Shown: positions 56,400 through 64,000 of the stretch, piece after piece
How positions within the stretch are numbered: the first letter of the stretch is position 1
Layout: the number at the start of each line of letters is the position of its first letter
Source of the DNA: Oscillospiraceae bacterium
GTDB taxonomy: Bacteria; Bacillota; Clostridia; Oscillospirales; Oscillospiraceae
Assembly: GCA_017430455.1 (NCBI GenBank)
Contig: JAFRMX010000007.1
Span: forward strand, 1 to 64,000
Length of the DNA: 64,000 nt
Reading direction: 5' to 3'
Translations under genes and position numbers: made by a program
The notes under the pieces: generated by a model
Seen by the model: only the letters and a program-made list of their open reading frames with translations
Database searches by the model: none
What the model was told of the DNA's origin: nothing

Positions 56400-59300
56400 T
56401 CAGAAATCGAAAAGCGTTATCTGGCTTGTCTCCGGCAGCTCTCCGAGCGCGCCGATATCCTTCAGTATCTGAACGTGGGTTGAGCTGAGTTTCGGACATA
56501 ATGATGACAGCTCCTCTACCGAAATGAACTTTCTTCCGCCTTCCCTTGCCCTTGCCAGGTCCTCGGCAGCAGCGCCTCCCAGCCCGGAGATGGAGATAAA
56601 CGGCGGACGAAGTCTGTCTTCCCCGACGATCAGGAATCTGTTCGGATCCGACTTGTAAAGATCTATCGGTGCAAAGCTGAAGCCTCTTAAGTTAAACTCA
56701 TAAACTGCCTCCAGGGTGACCAGGAGGTCTTCTTCTTTTTTAGTGATATCCGTCTTGCGCCTCAGCTCGTTTATCTTGCGCCGAACCGACTCCGCGCCTC
56801 CTGTCATCATGAGAGCATCAAAGCCGTCCTTCTGGGACCTGCGATAGAAATACGCGCTGTAGAAGGCAAGCGGATAATGGACCTTGAACCATGCTATTCT
56901 GAATGCCATCATTACATAGGCCACTGCATGTGCTTTCGGGAAAAGATATGCTATCTTGCGGCAGGACTCTATATACCAGTCCGGCACGCCGGCAGTTCTC
57001 ATCATCTGTTCGGCATCAGACGGGAATTTGCCTGTTTTCTTGACCTTGCCCTTACGGACCGCCTCCATTGTTTTGAAAGCGAGGGACGGTTCGATTCCCT
57101 TGGAGATAAGATAGAGCATTATATCGTCACGGCATCCGACCGTCTCGTTGACAGTAGCGATCTTATTGACTATAAGATCCCGGATATTGCCCGCCCAGAC
57201 ATCGGTCCCGTGCGAAAAGCCTGAAAGACGTATGAGAGTATCGAATTTGTCAGGCCGGGTGTCTACAAGCATCTGGCGGGTGAATCCGGTACCGAATTCA
57301 GGGATCCCGATAGTGCCTGTTTTGCCGATTATCGGATCGTCCTCCGGAAGCCCCAGAACTGACGGGGAAGTAAAGATGGACATCGTCTCCGGATCTGAAA
57401 GAGATATCTCTCTGGCATTTTCCCCGGTCATATCCTCAAGCATCCTTATCATTGTGGGATCATCATGCCCTAACTCGTCGAGCTTGAGAAGGTTATCTTC
57501 CATGCAGTGGTATTCGAAATGAGTCGTTATAATACCGCTGTCCGGGTCATCTGCTGGGTGCTGCACAGGGCAGAAATCCGTTACATCTTTATCCTGCGGT
57601 ATTATTACAAGGCCTCCGGGATGCTGTCCTGTAGTACGTTTTATTCCGACAAGGCCGAGTGCAAGGCGGTTTTCATCTGCCTTTGTGGTCTGCATATTAT
57701 GGTCTTCAAGATACTTTTTAACATAGCCGTATGCCGTTTTCTCTGCAAGAGTGCCGATAGTGCCTGCCCTGAATACGTGATCGCTTCCGAAGAGCGTTTC
57801 TGTATATTTATGAGCTTTGGCCTGATATTCTCCCGAGAAGTTAAGATCAATATCGGGAGTCTTCTCGTTTCCGGGGAAGCCAAGGAATGTCTCAAACGGG
57901 ATATCGAAGCCGTCGCGGTAAAGAGGCTCTCCGCATACCGGACACAGCTTCTCAGGCATATCCGCTCCGCAGCCGTAGCTGCTGTCCTCAGGGAACTCCG
58001 AGTATTTGCATTTTCTGCAAACATAATGCGGCGGGAGCGAGTTCACCTCTGTTATTCCCGCCATAAAGGCAACTATAGAGGACCCGACACTGCCTCTGCT
58101 CCCGACAAGGTAACCGTTTTCAAGAGAGTTCTTGACCAGCTTCTGAGCAGACATGTATATGACGTCATAGTTATGCTCCAGGATAGTATTGAGCTCTGTT
58201 TCAACCCTCTTTTTAACGATATCGGGCGGATTCTCACCGTATATGTCGTGCATCCTGCCGTATACCAGATCTTTAAGGTCTTCAGCTGAGTTTTCTATCT
58301 TCGGCGGGAAGAGATCCCTGGGGAGCAGCTCTATCTCTTCGACTGTTTCTGCGATCCTGAGCGGATTGTCTATAACTATCTCTTTGGCAGTTGCTTCATC
58401 AAGATACGCAAACTCGGCGAGCATTTCCTCAGTGTTTCTGAAATATATCGGGCAGTCTCTGTCTGCATCATCAAATTTCTTGGCATTCTGTAAGATCTTG
58501 CGGTACTGCTCATCCTCAGGATCCAGAAAATGCACATCGCAGGTCGCAACTACAGGTTTTCCCATTTTATGGCCCAGATCTATGATCCTGCGGTTATAAT
58601 CCTGAAGAACGCCAACATTGCTTACTCTTCCGTTGTCGACCAGAAAACCGTTATTGCATATTGGCTGAACCTCGAGATAATCATATGTCGAAGCAATGCG
58701 TTTGAGGTGCTCATCGTCCTCGCCTCTCATGACAGCCCCGTAAAGCTCGCCCATACCGCATGCAGAACCAACAAGGATCCCCTCCCTGTGCTGGGAGAGA
58801 ACGCTTTTCGGAACGGTCGGCACTCTGTGGTAGTATTTGAGGTACGACTCGGAGATCATCTCATACAGATTCTTAAGGCCCTTTTTGTTCTGTACCAGAA
58901 GGATCATATGATAGGTCTTGCTGGAATCCGAAGGCTTCAGCCTGGTCACAGCCTCGCCTATATCATCTATCGTCCTGACTCCGAGGCTTTTCAGCATAGG
59001 AAGGAACCTGAGCATGATCTGCCCGCATACCAGAGCGTCATCCGAAGCGCGGTGGTGGTTGAACTTGGGAAGATTGAGATGGCTCGCGACAGTATCGAGC
59101 TTATGGCGCTTCAGGTCCTGGAGCAGCGCTCTGGAAAGAGCAAGTGTATCGATGTATACATACGAAAACCGGATCCCGTGACGTTTTGCCGCGGCCGTCA
59201 TGAAACCGACGTCAAATGATGCGTTATGGGCGACAAGCGGCCTGTCCTTGGCGAAGTCCATGAACATCTTAAGCGCCTGTTCCTCTTTAGGAGCTCCGGA

Positions 59301-60395
59301 TACATCGCTGTCTTTTATTCCGGTTAAGTCTGTGATATCCGCGGGAATCGGCATTTCAGGGTCAACAAAAGTATTGAATGTCTCCTTGATCTCACCACGT
59401 GAAAACAGCACGGCTCCTATCTCGGTGATCCTGTCGTTTATGGCATTAAGGCCTGTAGTCTCAATATCAAAAGCTACAAAATCCCCGTCATACGGAAGGC
59501 TGCTCTTGCCGTGGACAGCGCGATTGCCGTCCATATCATTAACATAGTACGCCTCCATGCCGTATATGATCTTGACGCCGTATTTCTTTCCCGCTTTCCA
59601 CATATCCGGAAAAGCCTGAGCGACTCCGTGGTCTGTAACTGCTATTGCGGGCATGTTCCAGTATGCGGCTCTCTCAACTGCCTTGGCAGGATCTGTAAGC
59701 GCGTCCAGAGCAGAGAATCTCGTATGGAGATGCAGCTCCACGCGTTTTTCCGGAGCATTGTCCGGGCGCACGTATTTTTTGCCCTTGGCTATGCTCCTGG
59801 GCTCTATTGTTATGTCTTCGGCATATTTATCGAAAGAGATCTGTCCGCTGACTGTAAGATGATCGCCCTCGGCTATCTTGTCGAAGACTGATCTGTCATC
59901 GTCCCGGCTGAAAAACTTTGATACCTTGAATGTACCTGTCATATCCGTCAGGTCGAAAGAGAGCACTGCCCCTCCTCTTCTCTGAAGCTCGCGGTTTGTC
60001 ACAGCGACCACATCACCTTCAACTGTGACCTTCCCCGATTCCGCTGTAAGCGTTGACATAGGGACAGGTTTCGTCTTTATTTCATGGCCGTAGATGACCT
60101 TTCCGGCAGGAGATTTTCCACTGCTGCTGCCGGGATCCGTAGCAGAGGAAGAAGCTCTTACGGTTCTTGTGTAGTCCGGATTGATGCCTACGCCCGTGAG
60201 CCCGTAATCTTCTTTTATGCGCTGTGAAAGTATAGTCAGGTCTGCCGGAGCCGGCATCGTGTCAAAGTGAATGTTGAGAGTGAGAGTCATCTCTTCTTCA
60301 TCGACCTGAGCTTCCGTCACATATGCATTCTGGAGGCCTCCGCAGCTGTCTTCAAGGACTTTGCACGAAGGAAACATTTCAAGAAATTTTGTCAT
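56400..60395 (-). CDS. polC: DNA polymerase III alpha subunit, PolC type
   Basis: Replicative polymerase of Gram-positive bacteria with built-in proofreading. Domains: an N-terminal region (about 1-110), an OB fold (about 120-210, KVTVEGDVVAVTNRELQRRG), a PHP domain beginning VELHLHTRFSALDAL (about 217) and interrupted by a DEDDh exonuclease (FVAFDIETTGLNAINDRITE, near 310; VAHNASFDVGFM). The polymerase palm holds KTPDIDLNFSGEYQ with the catalytic aspartates, TTGQHPGGLVIIP, and FPKAHAVAYVMMAFRIAWFK. A zinc-like CRKCKYSEFPEDSSYGCGAD and LCPVCGEPL are present. At 1331 aa it is about 100 shorter than Bacillus PolC, mainly at the N-terminus. The ATG shares its A with the ispG stop (TGATG). Confidence 0.97.
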   Translation of the reverse strand: MTKFLEMFPSCKVLEDSCGGLQNAYVTEAQVDEEEMTLTLNIHFDTMPAPADLTILSQRIKEDYGLTGVGINPDYTRTVRASSSATDPGSSSGKSPAGKVIYGHEIKTKPVPMSTLTAESGKVTVEGDVVAVTNRELQRRGGAVLSFDLTDMTGTFKVSKFFSRDDDRSVFDKIAEGDHLTVSGQISFDKYAEDITIEPRSIAKGKKYVRPDNAPEKRVELHLHTRFSALDALTDPAKAVERAAYWNMPAIAVTDHGVAQAFPDMWKAGKKYGVKIIYGMEAYYVNDMDGNRAVHGKSSLPYDGDFVAFDIETTGLNAINDRITEIGAVLFSRGEIKETFNTFVDPEMPIPADITDLTGIKDSDVSGAPKEEQALKMFMDFAKDRPLVAHNASFDVGFMTAAAKRHGIRFSYVYIDTLALSRALLQDLKRHKLDTVASHLNLPKFNHHRASDDALVCGQIMLRFLPMLKSLGVRTIDDIGEAVTRLKPSDSSKTYHMILLVQNKKGLKNLYEMISESYLKYYHRVPTVPKSVLSQHREGILVGSACGMGELYGAVMRGEDDEHLKRIASTYDYLEVQPICNNGFLVDNGRVSNVGVLQDYNRRIIDLGHKMGKPVVATCDVHFLDPEDEQYRKILQNAKKFDDADRDCPIYFRNTEEMLAEFAYLDEATAKEIVIDNPLRIAETVEEIELLPRDLFPPKIENSAEDLKDLVYGRMHDIYGENPPDIVKKRVETELNTILEHNYDVIYMSAQKLVKNSLENGYLVGSRGSVGSSIVAFMAGITEVNSLPPHYVCRKCKYSEFPEDSSYGCGADMPEKLCPVCGEPLYRDGFDIPFETFLGFPGNEKTPDIDLNFSGEYQAKAHKYTETLFGSDHVFRAGTIGTLAEKTAYGYVKKYLEDHNMQTTKADENRLALGLVGIKRTTGQHPGGLVIIPQDKDVTDFCPVQHPADDPDSGIITTHFEYHCMEDNLLKLDELGHDDPTMIRMLEDMTGENAREISLSDPETMSIFTSPSVLGLPEDDPIIGKTGTIGIPEFGTGFTRQMLVDTRPDKFDTLIRLSGFSHGTDVWAGNIRDLIVNKIATVNETVGCRDDIMLYLISKGIEPSLAFKTMEAVRKGKVKKTGKFPSDAEQMMRTAGVPDWYIESCRKIAYLFPKAHAVAYVMMAFRIAWFKVHYPLAFYSAYFYRRSQKDGFDALMMTGGAESVRRKINELRRKTDITKKEEDLLVTLEAVYEFNLRGFSFAPIDLYKSDPNRFLIVGEDRLRPPFISISGLGGAAAEDLARAREGGRKFISVEELSSLCPKLSSTHVQILKDIGALGELPETSQITLFDF

Positions 60396-61444
60396 CAGTC
60401 TTCAATTCCGTTTATAAGATCCATAAGTCTTGAGGAGAGCTCGCTGTATGGATATGTTCCAAGGACCTCTCCTTTTTTGAACAGTATTCCCTTGCCGACC
60501 CCTCCTGCTATTCCGAAATCGGCTTCTCTGGCCTCTCCGGGCCCGTTTACAACACAGCCCATGACAGCAACCGTAATGTCTTTGCTGACATCTTTGAGCT
60601 TCTCCTCGACTTCGGCGGCAAGAGATATCAGATCGATCTCTGTTCTGCCGCAAGTGGGGCATGAGATAAATCTGACACCGTTTTTTCGCAGACCGCATGC
60701 CTTGAGTATTGCTATGCCGGCCTTTACCTCTTCCACAGGGTCTGCTGTGAGAGAGACACGTATAGTATCTCCGATGCCTTCGTTCAAAAGGGTTCCGATA
60801 CCGACAGCAGACTGGATCGTGCCGTTCCATGAGGTTCCCGTCTCGGTGACGCCGAGATGCAGAGGATACGAAAAACGTTCTTTCGCAAGACGGTAGTTTG
60901 CAACAGTCATAGATACGGAAGAGGATTTCATGGAAATACAGATATCGTCAAAATCATATCTGTTCAGAAGCTTTATATGTCCCTCAGCACTCTCCGCCAT
61001 GGCTTCGGGGCAGGGATGTCCGTATCTTTCGAGAAGAGGCTTTTCCAGACTTCCGGCATTGACACCGATACGAATGGGAATGTTTCTCTTTCTGCAGGCA
61101 TCAGCTACCTTCTTTACGTTTTCACTGCCGCCTATGTTGCCCGGGTTTATACGTATCTTGTCTATTCCTCTCTCTGCTGCTTCAAGCGCGAGCCGGTAGT
61201 CAAAATGAATGTCTGCAACAAGAGGCATATCCGTCTTTTCCCGAATTTCCGATACTGCCTGAGCAGACTTCATATCAGGGATCGCTATCCTGACTATATC
61301 GCATCCGGCAGCTTTAAAAGCGTTTATCTGAGCGACTGTAGCTTCCACATCCCAGGTCTTCGTATTGCACATGGACTGGACAGACACAGGAGCCGCGCCT
61401 CCAATCTCAAGTCCCCTGATCTTTATCGACTTTCTGCTGTTCAT
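60395..61444 (-). CDS. ispG: 4-hydroxy-3-methylbut-2-en-1-yl diphosphate synthase
   Basis: 4Fe-4S enzyme of the MEP pathway converting MEcPP to HMBPP. It opens MNSRKSIKIRGLEIGGAAPV and has the TIM-barrel strand ADIHFDYRLALEA, then RINPGNIGG. The cluster ligands are in RFISCPTCGRTEID (two Cys) and VAVMGCVVNGPGEAREADFG (third Cys, then Glu). Length 349 aa. It lies 16 bases after rseP and is coupled to polC. Confidence 0.96.
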   Translation of the reverse strand: MNSRKSIKIRGLEIGGAAPVSVQSMCNTKTWDVEATVAQINAFKAAGCDIVRIAIPDMKSAQAVSEIREKTDMPLVADIHFDYRLALEAAERGIDKIRINPGNIGGSENVKKVADACRKRNIPIRIGVNAGSLEKPLLERYGHPCPEAMAESAEGHIKLLNRYDFDDICISMKSSSVSMTVANYRLAKERFSYPLHLGVTETGTSWNGTIQSAVGIGTLLNEGIGDTIRVSLTADPVEEVKAGIAILKACGLRKNGVRFISCPTCGRTEIDLISLAAEVEEKLKDVSKDITVAVMGCVVNGPGEAREADFGIAGGVGKGILFKKGEVLGTYPYSELSSRLMDLINGIED

Positions 61445-61460
61445 ATTATTCTGTACCGGT

Positions 61461-62525
61461 TTATCCTTTTATAAGTTTATAAATGTCATTGAACATTATA
61501 AATGCCATAAGCGCGAGAAGCAATATAAGCCCCGCAGCGTGGACGTATCCTTCATATTTCGGGTCGAGCTTCTTTTTGGTAATCGCTTCAATGATGACAG
61601 TTACAATCAGAAGAAACACTCTTCCGCCATCAAGCGCCGGGATAGGAAGCATATTCATTATGGCAAGGTTTACAGCTATGAAGGCGGCAAGATAGAATAC
61701 AGAATACAGCCCGTCTGAGACTGTCTCAGCCTGTTCACCCGTTTCTGCCATAAGGTCCACGATTCCGACAGGTCCCGAGAGATCCTCTGCTTTGACTTTT
61801 CCGTGGACAAGCTGTCCGAGGCTCTGCCAGATCATTCTTCCGAAATCCATGCATGTATTCCAGGAATACCTGATCACGTTGCCGAAGTTTCCCTCATCAT
61901 ATGCATTAAAGAGCAATCCGATGTATTCCCCTTCCCTGCCCTCATATTCCATTTTCTCGAGCCTGATATCATTGAGTTTTATTCGCTTTCCGTCTCTTCT
62001 TATTACAAGATCATATATTCCGTCTTCATCTGCCGAAAGATACTCGTTTACATTCGAAAGCTGATAAACTCTCCTGCCGTTAATCTTAATAAATCTGTCT
62101 CCGACCTGAAGGAGCTCCTCACTTTCATACGGGCAGCCCTCCATAAATTCCCCTATGACCGGAGCATAGAATGCTTCCGCAGAGGAATAGAGTATCATTA
62201 CGATTATGAGCCCGAGAAGGAAATTGTTGAAGGAGCCCGCGCATAGGATAATTATCCTCTTCCAAGCGCTCTGGGAGGTGAAAGCGCGGGGATCATCCGA
62301 TTCTTCGTCCTCTCCGGCCATAGCGCAAAAACCCCCGAAAGGGATACATCTGACGGTAAACAGTGTTTCGCCCTTCTGCTTTTTGATCAAGGCAGGCCCC
62401 ATACCGACTGCAAATTCATTGACTTTGACACCACAGAGCTTTGCTGCAGTGAAATGCCCGAATTCATGTATGATTATAAGAACGCCGAAAATAAGTATAG
62501 CTATTATGATATAAAATGCTGTCAT
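61461..62525 (-). CDS. rseP: Site-2 intramembrane metalloprotease RseP/RasP
   Basis: Cleaves transmembrane segments such as those of anti-sigma factors and leftover signal peptides. Zinc motif HEFGH (His20, Glu21, His24) in the first helix; a GMGPALIKKQKGET loop and FGGFCAMAGEDEES; one PDZ domain (about 115-195, with VGDRFIKINGRRVYQLSNVN); and the third zinc ligand region NMLPIPALDGGRV (about 285-297). Length 354 aa. Overlaps dxr (ATGA). Confidence 0.95.
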   Translation of the reverse strand: MTAFYIIIAILIFGVLIIIHEFGHFTAAKLCGVKVNEFAVGMGPALIKKQKGETLFTVRCIPFGGFCAMAGEDEESDDPRAFTSQSAWKRIIILCAGSFNNFLLGLIIVMILYSSAEAFYAPVIGEFMEGCPYESEELLQVGDRFIKINGRRVYQLSNVNEYLSADEDGIYDLVIRRDGKRIKLNDIRLEKMEYEGREGEYIGLLFNAYDEGNFGNVIRYSWNTCMDFGRMIWQSLGQLVHGKVKAEDLSGPVGIVDLMAETGEQAETVSDGLYSVFYLAAFIAVNLAIMNMLPIPALDGGRVFLLIVTVIIEAITKKKLDPKYEGYVHAAGLILLLALMAFIMFNDIYKLIKG

Positions 62526-63673
62526 CTGCTGAAATTCTCCCTGACAAAGCTGCGTGCCGCTTCATCCGCCAAAAGTATTGTATCGAGATCGGGATCATCT
62601 GACGCCGGTATCTTTTCAACAGCAAGAGCAGCCGCGTCATAGATCTCGTTATATCCTATCTCATGCCTCAGAAATTTCCATACAGCCACTTCATTCGCAG
62701 CACTCATAATACAAGGGGCAGTACCGCCTCTGCGGGCACAGTCAATGGCGAGTTTCAGGCAAGGGGTCTTCTCGTAATCCGGTGCTTCAAAAGTGAGATC
62801 CTTAAGGCTGTAGAAGTCCAGACGCCCGAACATTGAAGGAACTCTCTCCGGGTATGTCAGTGCCAGCTGTATCGGAAGGCCCATATCCGGAACTCCCAGC
62901 TGTGCAATAACTGTTCCATCGACAAGCTCCACCATCGAATGAACCACACTCTGAGGATGGACAACAACAGTAATATCGTCCGGAGTGACTGAGAAAAGAT
63001 GCATAGCCTCGATAAACTCAAGGCCTTTATTCATCATAGTAGCACTGTCTACGGATATTTTGGGCCCCATGCTCCAGTTTGGATGCCTCACGGCATCCTC
63101 GGGAGATACATCCTTAAGTTCATCTCTTGTCTTTCCTCTGAAAGGTCCGCCGCTGCCTGTCAGGAGTATCTTTTTCAGCTCGCCTTTCTTTCTCCCCATA
63201 AGGCACTGGAATATCGCGCTGTGCTCCGAATCCACTGGAACGATCTCTGTCCCGTTCTCAGAGGCCTTTTTCATTACTATATCTCCGGCGCAAACCAGAG
63301 TTTCCTTGTTTGCAAGGGCTATTCTTTTCTTACAGTCTATGGCGGCAAGGGTAGGCTTCAGGCCTATTGCTCCGGAAACTGCAGTCACAACGCAGTCGGA
63401 CTTTTCATAAGTTGCAGCTTCTGTAAGGCCTTCGAGTCCTGCGCCAACTTTCACATCCAAGTCCGCCACTCTGACCTTGAAATCTCGCGCAGCATCCTCA
63501 TCATAGACCGCCACATATTCCGGTCTGAATTTTCTCGTCTGCTCCTCAAGCATATCCGTTTTTCTGTTGGCGGAAAGAGCTGAAACACTGATCCCGGCGT
63601 GCCCTGCTACAGCAAGGGTCTGCCTGCCGATCGATCCTGTTGAACCGAGGACTGAAATACTTTTAACCGACAT
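62522..63673 (-). CDS. dxr: 1-deoxy-D-xylulose 5-phosphate reductoisomerase
   Basis: Second step of the MEP pathway, NADPH-dependent. NADPH loop SVLGSTGSIGRQTLAVA (about residues 5-21), LANKETLVCAGDIV, the metal-binding PVDSEHSAIFQCL (about 147-159), LTGSGGPFRGKTRDEL, NWSMGPKISVDSATMMNKGL and HPQSVVHSMVEL. Length 383 aa. Start 63673 is preferred: AGAAGG lies 7 bases upstream, and ATG 63679 abuts that site. Its first bases overlap the end of uppS by 11. cdsA, normally between uppS and dxr, is absent. Confidence 0.95.
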   Translation of the reverse strand: MSVKSISVLGSTGSIGRQTLAVAGHAGISVSALSANRKTDMLEEQTRKFRPEYVAVYDEDAARDFKVRVADLDVKVGAGLEGLTEAATYEKSDCVVTAVSGAIGLKPTLAAIDCKKRIALANKETLVCAGDIVMKKASENGTEIVPVDSEHSAIFQCLMGRKKGELKKILLTGSGGPFRGKTRDELKDVSPEDAVRHPNWSMGPKISVDSATMMNKGLEFIEAMHLFSVTPDDITVVVHPQSVVHSMVELVDGTVIAQLGVPDMGLPIQLALTYPERVPSMFGRLDFYSLKDLTFEAPDYEKTPCLKLAIDCARRGGTAPCIMSAANEVAVWKFLRHEIGYNEIYDAAALAVEKIPASDDPDLDTILLADEAARSFVRENFSR

Positions 63674-64000
63674 TTCCATACCTTCTGTTTCTGTTATTGA
63701 ATTCAGCGATTGCCTTATCCAGCTCGGAAGTCCCGAAATCCGGCCAGAGCACGTCGCTGAAATAAAGTTCACTGTAAGCTCCCTGCCAAAGCAGGAAATT
63801 GGATATTCTGACTTCTCCTCCGGGGCGTATTATCAGATCCGGATCCGGTGTCCCTGCACTGTCGAGATATGATGAAAAGAGTTCCTCGCTCAGTTCTCCT
63901 TCGGCTCTGCCTGCAACAAGATCTGCCGCATACTTTCCGGCAGCCCTAACTATCTCATCTCTACCGCCGTAGTTTAAACATATGTTGGCGGTAAATCCTT
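63663..64000 (-). CDS. uppS: Isoprenyl transferase (undecaprenyl diphosphate synthase), C-terminal part
   Basis: Only the last 112 residues are in the window; the 5' end lies beyond 64000. The translation includes FTANICLNYGGRDEIVRAAG, SAGTPDPDLIIRPGGEVRIS and NFLLWQGAYSELYFSDVLWP, the unmistakable C-terminal motifs of cis-prenyltransferases (RPGGE, RxSNFLLWQ, SELYF). It makes the C55 lipid carrier used by peptidoglycan and by the polysaccharide cluster at 21-27 kb. Followed by dxr with an 11-base overlap. Confidence 0.95.
   Translation of the reverse strand, partial: GFTANICLNYGGRDEIVRAAGKYAADLVAGRAEGELSEELFSSYLDSAGTPDPDLIIRPGGEVRISNFLLWQGAYSELYFSDVLWPDFGTSELDKAIAEFNNRNRRYGNVG

Overview
The window reads as chromosomal DNA of an anaerobic Gram-positive bacterium of the Clostridia (Bacillota). 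Evidence for this: PolC-type DNA polymerase III, YlxM beside ffh, both KhpA and KhpB/Jag, RicT, RqcP, a Firmicutes-type infC leader, a YmfF/YmfH peptidase pair, methylerythritol-phosphate (MEP) isoprenoid genes, and an oxygen-sensitive 2-hydroxyacyl-CoA dehydratase operon. No tRNA, rRNA, CRISPR array, insertion sequence or prophage was recognised. Genes are densely packed, and many neighbours share TAATG, ATGA or 8-11 base overlaps that suggest translational coupling.

Layout. 1-3.9 kb (-): 2-hydroxyacyl-CoA dehydratase operon (two subunits, a small membrane protein, the ATP-driven activator, cut by the window edge) with a consensus promoter overlapped by a palindrome. 3.9-8.6 kb (-): mtaB-serC-serA-alaX, joining serine synthesis to an editor that can remove serine from tRNA-Ala; it faces a divergent cysteine desulfurase. 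9.7-14 kb (-): AI-2E-type membrane protein, a small protein, pgi and a DUF4349 lipoprotein. 14.2-20.3 kb (-): rpmH-rnpA-yidD-yidC-khpB-acpP-holB-ricT, a small P-loop protein and rqcP; dnaA and a visible oriC are absent, and galM sits in their place. 21.4-27 kb (+): six tightly coupled cell-surface polysaccharide genes. 27-31.9 kb (-): ylxM-ffh-rpsP-khpA-trmD-rsmA-rimM, in which trmD is fused to a GNAT acetyltransferase. 32-36.4 kb (+): two M16-peptidase-like genes, lgt and an FAH-family enzyme. 36.4-44 kb (-): malE-malF-malG-amylase sugar uptake and hydrolysis genes and a GH2 glycosidase. 44.09-44.34 kb: an array of palindromic modules. 44.3-45.3 kb (-): GH25 lysozyme. 45.3-48.6 kb (+): trmB-xth-dus-ispE. 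48.7-50.5 kb (-): infC-rpmI-rplT with an attenuator-like leader, and HU. 50.6-54.8 kb (-): a SpoVB/MurJ-like flippase, an FAD protein and gap. 55 kb (+): VanZ protein. 55.4-64 kb (-): uppS-dxr-rseP-ispG-polC and a glycosyltransferase-like gene.

The signals most worth a second look are the 252-bp palindromic module array at 44090-44341, the in-frame TrmD-GNAT fusion, and a recurring promoter design in which the -10 box ends 6-7 bases before the ATG (positions 21411, 45266, 45339, 55005), predicting leaderless mRNAs. Others are infC with an apparent AUA start, the serine synthesis/Ser-tRNA-Ala editing operon, and a GAPDH lacking the usual ribose-binding aspartate. All functions are from reading the sequence; no database search was run.
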